64,000 nt of DNA, from contig NZ_QKYW01000003.1 of NCBI RefSeq assembly GCF_003253735.1, positions 310,001 through 374,000 on the forward strand, written 5' to 3'. Below, piece after piece: positions 9,201 to 21,776 of the stretch. This DNA comes from Pseudomonas sp. URMO17WK12:I2. GTDB lineage: Bacteria > Pseudomonadota > Gammaproteobacteria > Pseudomonadales > Pseudomonadaceae. Both the position numbers and the translations under genes were made by a program. The notes under the pieces were generated by a model. It saw nothing but the letters and a program-made list of their open reading frames with translations. It was not told the DNA's origin and ran no database searches. Position 1 is the stretch's first letter. Each line of letters begins with the position of its first letter.

Positions 9201-9429
9201 GATTCTGATGACCAGCTTCGCCTTCATCATGGGCGTGGTGCCGCTGGTACTGTCCAGCGGTGCCGGTGCGGAAATGCGCCATGCCATGGGGGTCGCGGTG
9301 TTCAGCGGCATGCTCGGGGTGACCTTCTTCGGTCTGCTGCTCACGCCAGTGTTCTACGTGCTGATCCGCGCCTTCGTGGAAAAACGCCAGGCGCGCAAAC
9401 AGGCTCGTCTGCAGGAGGTTCAGGCATGA
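6256..9429 (+). CDS. mexF: RND multidrug efflux transporter MexF
   Basis: Inner-membrane proton-driven pump, 1057 residues, starting with the family sequence MNFSQFFIQRPIFAAVLS. Two homologous halves each with six membrane segments and a large periplasmic loop. The proton-relay aspartates are the pair D410-D411 in GIVVDDAIVVVENVER of TM4. The ATG at 6256 follows a GGAC ribosome site. The gap to mexE is 98 bp and the stop overlaps the oprN start. Length and motifs are normal for an HAE1 RND pump. Confidence 0.96.
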   Translation: MNFSQFFIQRPIFAAVLSLIILIGGAISLFQLPISEYPEVVPPTVVVTANFPGANPKVIGETVASPLEQAIVGVEGMLYMSSQANNDGRMTLTITFALGTNLDTAQVQVQNRVTRTMPTLPTEVQRLGVTVDKASPDMTMVVHLTSPDNTYDMLYLSNYAALNIKDELSRLDGVGDVRLFGLGDYSMRVWLDPDKVASRGLTATDVVNAIREQNRQVAAGSLGAPPAASDTSFQLSINTQGRLVSEEEFENIVIRAGENGEITRLKDIARIELGSEQYALRSLLNNQPAVAMPIFQRPGSNAIAISDAVRERMAELKQSFPQGVDYEIVYDPTIFVRGSIEAVVHTLLEAIVLVVLVVILFLQTWRASIIPLAAVPVSLIGTFAVMHMFGFSLNALSLFGLVLAIGIVVDDAIVVVENVERNIGLGKTPVEATKQAMKEVTGPIVATALVLCAVFIPTAFISGLTGQFYQQFALTIAISTVISAFNSLTLSPALAAVLLKGHHEPKDRFSRGLDRLFGGWLFAPFNRVFERASNGYVGTVRRVLRGSGIALIVYAGLMGLTYLGFASTPTGFVPPQDKQYLVAFAQLPDAASLDRSEAVIKRMSDIAAKHPGVANTVAFPGLSINGFTNSPNSGIVFVTLKDFDERRDPSLSANAIAAELNGQFAGIQEAYIAIFPPPPVMGLGTIGGFRVQIQDRANLGYDELYKETQNIIAKSRQVPELAGLFTSYQVNVPQVEANIDREKAKTHGVAIDEIFDTMQVYLGSLYANDFNRFGRTYQVNVQADQQFRLEAEQIGQLKVRNNRGEMIPLSTFVKVSDTSGPDRVMHYNGFITAEINGAAAPGYSSGQAEAAMAKLLKEELPNGMSFEWTELTYQQILAGNTALFVFPLCVLLAFLVLAAQYESWSLPLAVILIVPMTLLSAIAGVILAGGDNNIFTQIGLIVLVGLACKNAILIVEFAKEQQEHGLDRVAAVLEACRLRLRPILMTSFAFIMGVVPLVLSSGAGAEMRHAMGVAVFSGMLGVTFFGLLLTPVFYVLIRAFVEKRQARKQARLQEVQA

Positions 9430-10838
9430 ATTCGATGATCAATCTTTTGCCGCGCACCCTGTTGGTCTCGGCTCTGGCATTGGCCGTCAGCGCCTGTGCC
9501 GTCGGCCCTGACTATAAGGCGCCCCAGGACGCCGCTGTGGTCTCGGCGCAAGCGGCCCAGAGCAGCTACGACACCGCGCGATTCGAAGCACAGTGGTGGC
9601 AGCAGTTCGACGACCCGACCCTCAATCAGTTGGTCGAGCAATCGCTGCAGGACAACCGCGAGCTGCGCGTGGCCTATGCGCGTCTGCGCGCCGCCCGCTC
9701 GATTCGCGATGATTTGGCCAACGATCGCCTGCCCACGGTCACCAGCCGGGCCAGCAGCGAGATCGGCAAGGCCCAGCAGCCCGGCGTCACCGAGCAGCGG
9801 GTCAACAGTGAACGCTATGACCTGGGCCTCGACATGGCCTGGGAGCTCGACCTGTTCGGGCGCATTCAGCGGCAACTGGAGGCCAGCGAAGCGCAGATCG
9901 AAGTGGCCCAGGCCGACTTCCAGCAGCTGCAGGTCAGCCTGATCGCCGAATTGGTCGATGCCTACGGCACCTTGCGCGGCGCTCAGCTACGCGAAGGCAT
10001 CGCCCGTTCCGACCTGCAGAACCAGCAGTCTTCGCGGGACATCATCGAGCGTCGCCGCGAAGTGGGCCTGGGCAGCGAGCTGGATGTGCTGCGCTCCGAT
10101 GCTCGCCTGGCCGCTACCGAGGCGACCCTGCCGCAGCTGCAGGCGCAGCAGGTACGAGCCCGCAACCGCATCGCCACCCTGCTCGGCCAGCGGCCGGATG
10201 CGCTCAGCGTCGACCTGTCGCCGCGCCCTTTGCCAGCCATCGCCAAGGCCTTGCCGATCGGTGATCCGGGCGAGCTGCTGCGTCGCCGGCCGGATGTGCG
10301 CGCTGCGGAGCGTGAATTGGCAGCGGCCACTGCCCAGGTTGGCGTGGCCACCGCGGATCTGTTTCCGCGGGTCAGCCTGTCCGGCTTCCTCGGCTTTACT
10401 GCCGGGCGCGGCTCGCAACTGGGTTCCTCGGCGGCGCGCGCCTGGGGTGTGGCGCCGACCATCAGTTGGGCTGCGTTCGACCTGGGTAGCGTCAGGGCTC
10501 GCCTGCGTGGTGCCGAGGCCGATGCCGACGGCGCCCTGGCCAGTTACGAGCAGCAGGTCCTGCTGGCCCTGGAAGAGTCTGAGAACGCCTTCAGCGACTA
10601 CGGCAAACGCCAGCAACGCCTGCTGTCGCTGGTACGCCAGTCGGAGGCCAGTCGTGCCGCCGCGGCCCAGGCCGCCCTGCAATACCGTGAAGGCAGCGCC
10701 GACTTTCTGGTGCTGCTCGATGCCGAGCGTGAACGCCTGGCCGCCGAAGACAGCCAGGCCCAGGCCGAGGTCGAGCTGTATCAGGGCATCGTCGCCATCT
10801 ACAAGGCACTGGGTGGTGGCTGGAGCCCAACCTCCTGA
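9426..10838 (+). CDS. oprN: Outer-membrane efflux channel OprN
   Basis: TolC-like outer-membrane lipoprotein completing the MexEF pump. 470 residues; signal peptide with lipobox ending at Cys24 (AVSAC), then the NodT-family start AVGPDYKAP and two repeated outer-membrane efflux domains (for example LVEQSLQDNRELRVAYARLR and LLRRRPDVRAAERELAAAT). Start overlaps the mexF stop (ATGA), indicating translational coupling. Followed by a strong terminator. Confidence 0.94.
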   Translation: MNSMINLLPRTLLVSALALAVSACAVGPDYKAPQDAAVVSAQAAQSSYDTARFEAQWWQQFDDPTLNQLVEQSLQDNRELRVAYARLRAARSIRDDLANDRLPTVTSRASSEIGKAQQPGVTEQRVNSERYDLGLDMAWELDLFGRIQRQLEASEAQIEVAQADFQQLQVSLIAELVDAYGTLRGAQLREGIARSDLQNQQSSRDIIERRREVGLGSELDVLRSDARLAATEATLPQLQAQQVRARNRIATLLGQRPDALSVDLSPRPLPAIAKALPIGDPGELLRRRPDVRAAERELAAATAQVGVATADLFPRVSLSGFLGFTAGRGSQLGSSAARAWGVAPTISWAAFDLGSVRARLRGAEADADGALASYEQQVLLALEESENAFSDYGKRQQRLLSLVRQSEASRAAAAQAALQYREGSADFLVLLDAERERLAAEDSQAQAEVELYQGIVAIYKALGGGWSPTS

Positions 10839-10876
10839 GTTCCCTTTTCCCTCCCGGCCGCTTCGTCGGCCTTTGC

Positions 10877-10914
10877 ATCCCCACGCAGATGCCCCTCTGC
10901 GTGGGGATTTTTTC
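10877..10914 (+). terminator. Intrinsic terminator of mexEF-oprN
   Basis: Stem ATCCCCACGCAG / CTGCGTGGGGAT with a short loop followed by TTTTT, 38 bp after the oprN stop. Confidence 0.9.
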
Positions 10915-10942
10915 GCCGTACAAAAGCGCCTGCGCTGTTGTT

Positions 10943-10996
10943 GTGGGAACGGGCCATGCCCGTGACGTCGCGCGCGTGGACTGGGCGTCCCCGCAC
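10943..10996. repeat. REP-like palindromic repeat, copy 1
   Basis: GTGGGAACGGGCCATGCCCG followed by an imperfect reverse arm ending CCCCGCAC. It resembles the Pseudomonas REP type built on 'GTGGG..GGGC..GCCCG' and shares its left arm with a second copy near 59975. It sits in the oprN-dsbB gap, the usual location for such repeats. Confidence 0.5.
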
Positions 10997-11049
10997 GCAC
11001 CCACAGAGAGTGGCCAAGCACGGCCGCTATCGCCACCCGCAAAAATGAT

Positions 11050-11066
11050 GGATTCCATCGGAATCC
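11050..11066. promoter_or_regulatory. Perfect inverted repeat upstream of dsbB
   Basis: GGATTCC-ATC-GGAATCC, a perfect 7-3-7 palindrome 76 bp before the dsbB start. Possible operator; no regulator can be named. The rest of the 304-bp gap holds the oprN terminator and a REP-like repeat. Confidence 0.3.
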
Positions 11067-11142
11067 TCGATTGCCCGACAGCTCGCCTTCCGGTACAAAC
11101 GGCAGCTTGTCGCCCTAGGCCCTATTTTTCCCGGAGAGTTGC

Positions 11143-11640
11143 ATGTCCCGCCCTGCCCCGCTGTTACTGCTGATCGCCCTGGCCAGCGCCCTGATGCTTG
11201 CCGGCGCGCTGATCGCCCAGCATGTATTCGGTTGGGAGCCTTGCACCCTATGTGTACAGATCCGCCTGTGGTTGTGCTTGACTGCCGTCATTGCCCTGCT
11301 GCTCAGCGCGGCCTCGGCGGCCCGCCAGACCTGGCTGGCGGTGCTGCTGTGGCCCCTGCTGCTGGCCGCCAGCGGCATGGCACTGGTCGACAACGCCCAT
11401 GTCACGCTGATCGAGCTGGGCGTCATGGAGAGCTTCAGCTGCTCGCCCTTCCCGTTCTATTACCAGGTGCTGCCACTGCATGAGTACTGGCCTGGCGTGT
11501 TCATGAGCGGCGGCGTGTGCGGGATGAACGACTACAAGATTCTCGGCCTGCCCTTCACCCTGTGGACGCTGGCCAGCATCGCTGGATTGTTCGCGCTGGT
11601 GCTGTTCACCCTGTGGTGCAGCATCCGCGGCACACGCTGA
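11143..11640 (+). CDS. dsbB: Disulfide-bond formation protein B (DsbB family)
   Basis: Inner-membrane quinone reductase that re-oxidises DsbA. 165 residues, four predicted membrane segments. Catalytic pair Cys34-Cys37 in PCTLC and the second periplasmic pair Cys100 (ESFSC) and Cys126 (GGVC), at the spacing found in DsbB. Pseudomonads often have more than one DsbB paralogue, so the specific partner cannot be named. Only 6 bp separate it from the glycosyltransferase downstream, implying co-transcription. Confidence 0.87.
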   Translation: MSRPAPLLLLIALASALMLAGALIAQHVFGWEPCTLCVQIRLWLCLTAVIALLLSAASAARQTWLAVLLWPLLLAASGMALVDNAHVTLIELGVMESFSCSPFPFYYQVLPLHEYWPGVFMSGGVCGMNDYKILGLPFTLWTLASIAGLFALVLFTLWCSIRGTR

Positions 11641-11646
11641 GTCCTT

Positions 11647-12933
11647 ATGCGCAAGGTCTTGGTAATCGGCTACGTGTGGCCGGAGCCGCGCTCGTCTGCA
11701 GCGGGCAGCCGTATGCTGGAACTGCTCGGGGTGTTTCGCAGCCAGGGCTGGCAGGTGACCTTCGCCAGCGCCGCGGCGCTTTCCAGCCATCGCGCCGACC
11801 TGACCGAGCTGGAGATCGAGGAGGTCGCCGTCAGCCTGAACTGCGACAGCTTCGATACCTACGTCGCGGCCCTGCAGCCGGACCTGGTGCTGTTCGACCG
11901 CTTCTTCACCGAGGAACAGTTCGCCTGGCGAGTCGAGCGGGCGTGGCCGGCGGCCCTGCGGGTGCTCGACACCAGTGACCTGCACTGCCTGCGCGATGCC
12001 CGCCATGCCCTGCTCAGGGCCAGCCAACAGGCTTGCGGCAGTGAGGCGCAGCGGCAACAGGTCGGGCCGGTGCAAGCCTGCGCGCAGCAGTTGTACGCGG
12101 CCATGGCCGGTGGCGACATGGCCCAGCGCGAAGTGGCGTCGATCTACCGCTGCGACCTGACGTTGATGATCTCGGCGTTCGAAATGCAGTTGCTGCAGGA
12201 GCAGTTCGGGGTGCCGCCAAGCCTGCTGCACGATTGTGCGCTGATGCTGATTCCGCCAACCCTGGACGATGTGCCCTTCGCTGACCGTCGACACTTCCTG
12301 AGTATCGGCAATTTCCGTCATGCGCCCAACTGGGACGCCGTGCTGTGGCTCAAGCATGCCTTGTGGCCGCTGATTCGCACGCGGCTGCCGCATGCCCAGT
12401 TGCATGTCTATGGTGCCTACCCGCCGCCCAAGGCCACGGCGCTGCATAACCCCAGGCAGGGCTTTCATGTGCTGGGCTGGGTGGACGATGCACACCGGGT
12501 GATGGCCCAGGCCCGGGTTTGCCTGGCGCCGCTGCGTTTCGGTGCCGGTATCAAGGGCAAATTGGCCGATGCCATGGCCTGCGGTACGCCCAGCGTGACC
12601 ACGTCCATTGGCAGTGAGGGCATGCACGGCGAACTGCCCTGGCCGGGCCGCGTGGCCGACGACGCTCAGGCGTTCGCCGAGGCTGCCGTGCAGCTCCACG
12701 AAGACTCAGCCGCCTGGTCACAAGCCCAGGCCCATGGCGCTCCACTGCTAAGGCAGCGTTTCGATCGCCCGCGTCTGGCCGCCGATCTGCTCGCCCGGCT
12801 CGAGCACCTGCTGGCCACGCGTGAAGCGCATCGCCAGCGCAACTTCGTGGGCAGCATGCTGCGCCATCACCAGCACAAGAGCACCCAGTACATGTCCCAG
12901 TGGATCGCCGCCAAGAACGCCCGCGGCAACTGA
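11647..12933 (+). CDS. Glycosyltransferase, GT-B fold (GT4-like)
   Basis: 428 residues. The N-terminal part has VLVIGYVWPEPRSSAAGSRM, a GT4-type donor-side start; the C-terminal half contains GWVDDAHRVMAQARVCLAP and the nucleotide-sugar binding block RFGAGIKGKLADAMACGTPS near residue 300. No signal peptide or membrane segment, so it probably acts on the cytosolic face. Substrate and acceptor are unknown. It is an isolated sugar-transfer gene, not in an LPS or exopolysaccharide cluster, and probably shares a transcript with dsbB. No clear ribosome site before the ATG. Confidence 0.8.
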   Translation: MRKVLVIGYVWPEPRSSAAGSRMLELLGVFRSQGWQVTFASAAALSSHRADLTELEIEEVAVSLNCDSFDTYVAALQPDLVLFDRFFTEEQFAWRVERAWPAALRVLDTSDLHCLRDARHALLRASQQACGSEAQRQQVGPVQACAQQLYAAMAGGDMAQREVASIYRCDLTLMISAFEMQLLQEQFGVPPSLLHDCALMLIPPTLDDVPFADRRHFLSIGNFRHAPNWDAVLWLKHALWPLIRTRLPHAQLHVYGAYPPPKATALHNPRQGFHVLGWVDDAHRVMAQARVCLAPLRFGAGIKGKLADAMACGTPSVTTSIGSEGMHGELPWPGRVADDAQAFAEAAVQLHEDSAAWSQAQAHGAPLLRQRFDRPRLAADLLARLEHLLATREAHRQRNFVGSMLRHHQHKSTQYMSQWIAAKNARGN

Positions 12934-13011
12934 ACCGGCAAGCTGGCATTTTGCCGCGCCAGGTGGCGCAGCTAGACGGCTGTCACATATATGGCGCCAT
13001 GATTACAGTAG

Positions 13012-14103
<1,092 letters not shown>

Positions 14104-14110
14104 TCGCTGC

Positions 14111-14155
14111 AAACGAAAGAGGAGGCCCGCACAACGCGGGCCTCTTTCGTTTTGG
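14111..14155. terminator. Intrinsic terminator after dctP-like gene
   Basis: Long inverted repeat: AAACGAAAGAGG..GGCCCGC paired with GCGGGCC..TCTTTCGTTTT. It ends the dctP transcript and, being T/A-rich on both sides, may also act on transcripts from cysG. Confidence 0.85.
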
Positions 14156-14222
14156 TCCCTGGGCGTTCGAAGCGCTATCCGCAGTAGCCGCTCCCGGGTA
14201 TCGCCGGGCTAGAAAAACACGA

Positions 14223-15620
14223 CTATTGGGACGCGTGCTGAGCCCCTTCGAACCACGCCAGCTTCTCGCGCAACAGCACCACTTCGCCGACGATCACCAG
14301 CGTTGGTGCATGCACCTCATGCCGTGCCACGAGGTCGGGAAGGTTGGCCAGTGTGCCGGTGAATACCCGCTGATTCTCCGTAGTGCCCTGCTGTATCAGT
14401 GCCGCCGGTGTGCTGGCGGCACGGCCGTGGGCGACCAACTGTTGGCAGATGGTCGGCAAGCCGACCAGGCCCATGTAGAACACCAGCGTCTGGCTGGAGG
14501 CGACCAGTTCCGACCAGGGCAGATCGGCGCTGCCATCCTTCAGGTGGCCGGTGACAAAGCGCACCGACTGCGCATGGTCGCGGTGCGTCAGCGGAATGCC
14601 GGCATAGGCCGAACAGCCACTGGCGGCGGTGATACCCGGCACCACCTGGAAGGGAATACCGTGGGCCGCCAGCTGCTCGATCTCCTCACCGCCACGGCCG
14701 AAGATGAACGGATCGCCGCCCTTGAGGCGCAGCACCCGCTTGCCGGACTTGGCCAGGTCGATCAGGCGCTGGTTGATCTGCTCCTGGGGCACGGCATGAT
14801 CGGCGCGGCGCTTGCCGACATAGATGCGCTCGGCATCGCGACGGCACAGTTCGACGATGGCCGGCGCCACCAGGCGGTCGTAGAGCACCACGTCGGCCTG
14901 CTGCATCAGGCGCAACGCGCGAAAGGTCAGCAGATCGGGGTCACCAGGGCCAGCACCGACCAGATACACCTCGCCGAGGGCCTGGGGCGCGGCGCCATTG
15001 ATCTTGTCTTCCAGTAGCCGGCGGGCTTCACCGAGCTTGCCGGCAAAGGCGCTTTCGGCGACCGGCCCTTGGAACACGTCCTCCCAGAACACGCGGCGTT
15101 GCTGCACGTCCGGAAAAAGGCTCTTGACCTGGGCGCGGAAGATTTTCGCCAATCCGGCCAGCTGCCCGTAAGTGGCGGGAATCCAGGTTTCGATCTTGGC
15201 GCGAATCAGGCGGGCCAGCACCGGTGCATCACCGCCGCTGCTGACTGCCACGATCAGCGGCGAACGGTCGACGATGGCCGGGAAGATCACGCTGCACAGC
15301 GCCGGCGCATCGACCACATTGACGGGTATGCCGATGGCCTGGGCCTGCTCGGAAATCTGCGCATTGAGCGGCACGTCATCGGTGGCGGCGATGACCAGCG
15401 ACACCCCGTTGAGGTCTTCGGCCTGATAGCCGCGCAGTACCAGCTCCCCTGCTCCGTGCTCGACCAGTTGGCACAGCTCGCGGCCCACGTCTGGCGATAC
15501 CACGCGCAAGGTGGCGCCGGCATCGGCGAGCAGCCGCGCCTTGCGCAAGGCGATTTCGCCACCGCCCACCACCAGAACACGGCGGTTCTGCAATTTATGG
15601 AACAGGGGAAGGAAGTCCAT
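14223..15620 (-). CDS. cysG: Siroheme synthase (multifunctional)
   Basis: Converts uroporphyrinogen III to siroheme for sulfite and nitrite reductases. 465 residues with a precorrin-2 dehydrogenase/ferrochelatase N-terminal domain ([20 protein letters not shown], about residues 13-32) and a SUMT methyltransferase C-terminal domain ([28 protein letters not shown]). Length matches CysG. The ATG at 15620 gives the usual [10 protein letters not shown] start; an upstream in-frame start would add seven residues. Last gene of the minus-strand run, after serS. Confidence 0.95.
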   Translation of the reverse strand: MDFLPLFHKLQNRRVLVVGGGEIALRKARLLADAGATLRVVSPDVGRELCQLVEHGAGELVLRGYQAEDLNGVSLVIAATDDVPLNAQISEQAQAIGIPVNVVDAPALCSVIFPAIVDRSPLIVAVSSGGDAPVLARLIRAKIETWIPATYGQLAGLAKIFRAQVKSLFPDVQQRRVFWEDVFQGPVAESAFAGKLGEARRLLEDKINGAAPQALGEVYLVGAGPGDPDLLTFRALRLMQQADVVLYDRLVAPAIVELCRRDAERIYVGKRRADHAVPQEQINQRLIDLAKSGKRVLRLKGGDPFIFGRGGEEIEQLAAHGIPFQVVPGITAASGCSAYAGIPLTHRDHAQSVRFVTGHLKDGSADLPWSELVASSQTLVFYMGLVGLPTICQQLVAHGRAASTPAALIQQGTTENQRVFTGTLANLPDLVARHEVHAPTLVIVGEVVLLREKLAWFEGAQHASQ

Positions 15621-15666
15621 AGCGATGCCCGTCTCAGTCACCCGATCGGCGACGTATGAAATAGAG

Positions 15667-15686
15667 AGGCCCCTGATGCGGGGCCT
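15667..15686 (-). terminator. Hairpin between serS and cysG
   Basis: AGGCCCC-N6-GGGGCCT, followed on the minus strand by CTCTATTTC. Possible weak terminator or processing hairpin downstream of serS. Confidence 0.4.
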
Positions 15687-15725
15687 GATTCAGCACTGGA
15701 GCTGCAGCACGCGCGGTGCAGCGAC

Positions 15726-17390
<1,665 letters not shown>

Positions 17391-17394
<4 letters not shown>

Positions 17395-18716
17395 GGCTTT
17401 CTCCGCTGCCGGGGGCTGTTGGCGTCCTGGCTGGCCAAGTGGGCCAGCTTGTCGCGAATCTTCAGCTCCAGGCCGCGCGGCACCGGCTCGTAATAGCGCC
17501 GCGGCTCGAGGTCTTCGGGAAAGTAGTCTTCGCCGGCCGCATAGGCATCGGGCTCGTCGTGGGCGTAGCGGTATTCGTCGCCGTAACCGAGCTCCTTCAT
17601 CAGCTTGGTCGGTGCGTTGCGCAGGTGCAGCGGCACTTCTCGGGAGCCATTCTCCGCGACATCGCGCTTGGCGGCCTTGAAGGCGTTGTAGACGGCGTTG
17701 CTCTTCGGCGCGCAGGCCAGGTAGATGATGGCCTGGGCCACGGCCAGCTCACCTTCGGGGCTGCCGAGGCGCTCCTGCACGTCCCAGGCATTCAGGCACA
17801 GGGTCAGGGCACGCGGGTCGGCATTGCCGATATCCTCGCTGGCCATACGCACCACGCGGCGGGCGATATACAGCGGGTCGCAGCCACCATCGAGCATACG
17901 CGCGAACCAGTACAGCGCACCGTCCGGGCTGGAGCCGCGCACCGACTTGTGCAATGCGGAAATCTGGTCGTAGAAGGCCTCGCCGCCCTTGTCAAAGCGC
18001 CGCCGGGTATCGCCGAGCAGGTCGAGCAGCAACTCGGTGCTGATCTCGCCACCGTCATCGGCCAGGTCGGCGGCATTTTCGAGAAAGTTGAGAAAGCGCC
18101 GGCCGTCACCATCCGCCGCGCTCTTGAGTATCTCGAAGCTCTCATCCGGCACCGTCAGGCGGCGTTCGCCCAACCCTTTGGCTTCGCCCAGGGCGCGGTC
18201 GACCAGCTTGCGCAGGGCCGCGTCATCCAGGCTTTTCAGCACGTAGACGCGAGCACGGGACAGCAAGGCGTTGTTGAGTTCGAACGACGGGTTTTCGGTG
18301 GTCGCGCCAATGAAGATCAGCGTGCCGTCTTCCACATAAGGCAGAAAGGCATCCTGCTGCGACTTGTTGAAGCGATGCACTTCGTCGACGAACAGGATGG
18401 TCCGGCGGCCGTACTGGGCGGCGTGCTGCTGGGCCTTTTCAACGGCCTGGCGGATTTCCTTTACCCCGGACAGTACGGCGGAAATGGTCTCGAAATGGGC
18501 ATCGGTGACCTGGGCCAGTAGCCGGGCCAGGGTGGTCTTGCCGACCCCGGGCGGGCCCCAGAAGATCATCGAATGCAGGGCGCCCTGCTCCAGGGCCTCG
18601 CGCAACGGTTTGCCACGGGCCAGCAGGTGCTCCTGGCCCACGTATTCGTCCAGCGTGGTCGCCCGCAAACGGGCGGCCAGGGGCTGGGCGACGGGTGCGC
18701 TGCGAAACAGATCCAC
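17391..18716 (-). CDS. rarA: Replication-associated recombination protein A (AAA+ ATPase)
   Basis: MgsA/RarA acts at stalled replication forks with SSB. 441 residues; Walker [16 protein letters not shown] (about 51-65), Walker [12 protein letters not shown], sensor region [11 protein letters not shown] and C-terminal tetramerisation domain. It starts with GTG at 18716; no ATG gives the expected N-terminus MDLFRSAP. The lolA stop is 7 bp upstream and crcB overlaps downstream. Confidence 0.95.
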
Positions 18717-18723
18717 GACTTAC

Positions 18724-19350
18724 CTACTCTTGAATGACGTCCGCACCCTCGGGAATTTCGAAGCTGAACTGCTTGTTATCCAGAGGCTCGTTCATCTTCA
18801 CGTTCATGAACAGAATGTTGGTGCGCTGGCCGATGCTGTCGATCAGTTGCATGTCGTTCAACACACCGTTGCGAAACGACAGGCGCAGGCTGTCGAACAG
18901 GGTGTCCTTGGACTTCGGCTTGAGGATGAAGTCCACCACGCTGCCGCCTTCCTTGAAGGTGATCTCGAAGTTCTCGCGAATCTGCGACACGTCACCGGAC
19001 AACAGCAGCGCCGGGGTATGGGTCAGGCGCTGATCCAGCGACTGGATGGTCACCTGCTCGAGATCCGGGTCGTACAGCCAGACCTGCTTGCCGTCGGAAA
19101 CCAGCAGTTGCTCCATCGGCTCGTCGGTGTGCCAGCGGAACAGGCCCGGGCGCTTGAGTGCCAGCTCGCCGGAGGTTTCCTGCAGCTGGGTGCCGCTGCC
19201 GTCGAGCGACAACTGGGAAAAGCGTGCAGAGATGGTCTGCGCCTGGTTGAGCAGCTCGGTCAGGCGCTTGACCGCCGCCTCGTCGTCAGCGTGGGCAAAC
19301 AGGCTGGCCGTGGTGAGAACGGCGAGCAGCATCAGGCGAATCAGGCGCAT
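18724..19350 (-). CDS. lolA: Outer-membrane lipoprotein carrier LolA
   Basis: Periplasmic chaperone that accepts lipoproteins from LolCDE and hands them to LolB. 208 residues with a Sec signal peptide cleaved near AHA-DD (about residue 21). LolA features include [33 protein letters not shown] and [10 protein letters not shown] at the C-terminus. Between ftsK (17 bp) and rarA, as in other gammaproteobacteria. Confidence 0.95.
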   Translation of the reverse strand: MRLIRLMLLAVLTTASLFAHADDEAAVKRLTELLNQAQTISARFSQLSLDGSGTQLQETSGELALKRPGLFRWHTDEPMEQLLVSDGKQVWLYDPDLEQVTIQSLDQRLTHTPALLLSGDVSQIRENFEITFKEGGSVVDFILKPKSKDTLFDSLRLSFRNGVLNDMQLIDSIGQRTNILFMNVKMNEPLDNKQFSFEIPEGADVIQE

Positions 19351-19367
19351 GTGAATCCTCTTTCAGA

Positions 19368-21776
19368 TTAATCGCGGTTCTGCCCGGGTGCGATGACCTC
19401 GCGCGAGCCGTTGGTGTTCATCGGGGTGACCACGCCGGCCATTTCCATGGCTTCGATCATCCGCGCGGCGCGGTTGTAACCGATCTTCAGCTTGCGCTGC
19501 ACCGAGGAGATGGAAGCACGGCGGCTTTCCAATACGAAGTTGACCGCTTCGTCGTACAAAGGATCACTTTCGCTGTCTTCACCGCCTTCACCGCCGCTGC
19601 CGCCATCGAAGCCACCACCACCGCCCTCTTCCGAGCCGGCGAGAATGTCCTCGTTGTAATCGGGCGCGCCACGCAGCTTCCAGGCTTCGACCACGCGATG
19701 CACTTCATCGTCGGACACGAAGGCGCCATGTACGCGGATCGGCAGGCTGGTGCCCGGCGGCATGTAGAGCATGTCCCCGTGGCCCAGCAGCTGTTCGGCG
19801 CCGCCCTGGTCGATGATGGTGCGCGAGTCGATCTTGCTCGATACCTGGAAGGCCATCCGGGTCGGGATGTTGGCCTTGATCAGACCGGTGATCACGTCCA
19901 CCGACGGGCGCTGGGTGGCGAGAATCAGGTGAATACCGGCCGCCCGCGCCTTCTGGGCGATACGGGCGATCAGTTCTTCGACCTTCTTGCCGACGATCAT
20001 CATCATGTCGGCGAATTCGTCGACCACCACCACGATGGTCGGCAGGGTTTTCAGCAGCGGTGCTTCGTCTTCCATGCTCTCGCGGCGGTACAGCGGATCG
20101 GATAACGGCTCGCCGGCCTCGATGGCATCCTTCACCTTGCGGTTGAAGCCCGCCAGGTTACGCACGCCCATCTTCGACATCAGCTTGTAGCGACGCTCCA
20201 TCTCGGCGACGCTCCAGCGCAGCGCATTGGCGGCCTCCTTCATGTCGGTGACCACCGGGCAGAGCAGATGGGGGATGCCTTCGTAGATCGACAACTCGAG
20301 CATTTTCGGGTCGATCATGATCATCTTGGCGTCTTCGGGGCCCGACTTGAACAGGATCGACAGGATCATCGCATTGACGCCCACCGACTTACCGGAACCG
20401 GTGGTACCGGCGACCAGCAGGTGGGGCATCTTGGCCAGGTCGGTGATCACCGGCTTGCCGCCGATATCGTGGCCCAGGGCCAGGGTCACCGGTGACTTGG
20501 CGTCGTCGTACTCAGGAGTCGACAGCACTTCGGAGAAACGCACGATCTGGCGGTTCTCGTTGGGAATTTCGATACCCACGGTGGTCTTGCCGGGAATCAC
20601 TTCCACCACACGTACGCTGGTCACCGCCAGGGAACGGGCAAGGTCCTTGGCCAGGTTGGCGATACGGCTGACCTTGACGCCTGCGGCTGGCTGGATTTCG
20701 TAACGGGTAATCACCGGGCCCGGATGGATGGAGTCGACCGACACCTCGACACCGAACTCCTTGAGCTTGATCTCCAGCAGATGGCCGACGCCCGCCAGGG
20801 ATTCGGGCGAGTACTCGATCTTCTTGGCTTCGGCCGGGTCGAGCAGCGAGATCGGTGGCAGCGTGCCTTCCACGGCGCTGTCGACGAACAGCGGCGCCTG
20901 TTTTTCCTTCTGCACGCGCTTGCTCGGCTCGGGCGCCTTGGGCGCGGCCGGCGCGGTAATAACCGGCGCGGGACGGCTTTCGCGCTCGCTCATGTGTTTG
21001 TTGAGCGACTCTTCGCGCTCGATCAGGCGTTCCTTGACCTTGGCCTGCTCGCGGCGGTCCTTGACCACCGGTGCGGCGACGTCATGCACACGCTCGTCGA
21101 CTTCGCGCAGTTGGGCGACCAGTTGCTTGCGATCCTGGCGCGAACTCCACCAGCGATTGATCACGCTCTGCACCAGCTCCAGCAGGTCGAGGGTGATCTT
21201 GCCGGTCAGGTCCATGACCTTGAACCAGGACAGGTCGGTGAACACGGTCAGGCCGAACAGGAACAGGGCGATGAACAGCAGCGTGCTGCCCTGCACATTG
21301 AGCGCCGCCACGGTCAGCTGCCCCAGGCTCTCGCCCAGGGCGCCACCGGCCGAGGCCGGCATGCTGGCACCGCTCTGGAAATGAATGTAGGCCAGCGCCG
21401 CACCGGACAGCACCAGGAACACCAGGCCGATCAGCCGCCAGGAGAACAGCCAGCCGCTCCAGTGCCACGGCTCGTGGCGCGCACGGAATACCTGCAGGGC
21501 CTTGATGCCCAGCAGCAGCGGAAACAGGTAGGCGAAATAGCCCAGGGCCATGAACAGCACGTCGGCGAACCAGGCGCCGGCGCGACCCGCGGCATTGTGC
21601 ACCTGCTCGACGTTGCTGGTATGGGTCCAGCCCGGATCGGCCGGGTCGTAGGTGAGCAGCGCCATCCACACGTAGAGACACAGCGCCCCGAGGGCAATCA
21701 GGGCGCCCTCTTTGAGGCGATATGGCAATTGCTGACGCCAGGCTGGCGCCGGTGCTGTAGAGCTAGAGTTCTTCAA
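19368..21776 (-). CDS. ftsK: DNA translocase FtsK
   Basis: Septal ATP-driven DNA pump that clears chromosomes and activates XerCD. 802 residues: N-terminal membrane segments (about 20-190), a short linker, an AAA+ motor with Walker [14 protein letters not shown] and Walker [11 protein letters not shown], and the gamma winged-helix domain ([20 protein letters not shown]). The start appears to be TTG at 21776; no in-frame ATG precedes it. Between motor and gamma domain is a Gly/Asp/Glu-rich tract. The linker is short compared with E. coli FtsK, as in other pseudomonads. Confidence 0.95.
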   Translation of the reverse strand: MKNSSSTAPAPAWRQQLPYRLKEGALIALGALCLYVWMALLTYDPADPGWTHTSNVEQVHNAAGRAGAWFADVLFMALGYFAYLFPLLLGIKALQVFRARHEPWHWSGWLFSWRLIGLVFLVLSGAALAYIHFQSGASMPASAGGALGESLGQLTVAALNVQGSTLLFIALFLFGLTVFTDLSWFKVMDLTGKITLDLLELVQSVINRWWSSRQDRKQLVAQLREVDERVHDVAAPVVKDRREQAKVKERLIEREESLNKHMSERESRPAPVITAPAAPKAPEPSKRVQKEKQAPLFVDSAVEGTLPPISLLDPAEAKKIEYSPESLAGVGHLLEIKLKEFGVEVSVDSIHPGPVITRYEIQPAAGVKVSRIANLAKDLARSLAVTSVRVVEVIPGKTTVGIEIPNENRQIVRFSEVLSTPEYDDAKSPVTLALGHDIGGKPVITDLAKMPHLLVAGTTGSGKSVGVNAMILSILFKSGPEDAKMIMIDPKMLELSIYEGIPHLLCPVVTDMKEAANALRWSVAEMERRYKLMSKMGVRNLAGFNRKVKDAIEAGEPLSDPLYRRESMEDEAPLLKTLPTIVVVVDEFADMMMIVGKKVEELIARIAQKARAAGIHLILATQRPSVDVITGLIKANIPTRMAFQVSSKIDSRTIIDQGGAEQLLGHGDMLYMPPGTSLPIRVHGAFVSDDEVHRVVEAWKLRGAPDYNEDILAGSEEGGGGGFDGGSGGEGGEDSESDPLYDEAVNFVLESRRASISSVQRKLKIGYNRAARMIEAMEMAGVVTPMNTNGSREVIAPGQNRD

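Noticed and set aside
6757-9282. Long minus-strand ORF (841 codons) opposite mexF
   Set aside because: Composition is Gln/His/Gly-rich with no domain; typical antisense shadow of a GC-rich gene whose plus strand encodes a perfect RND pump.
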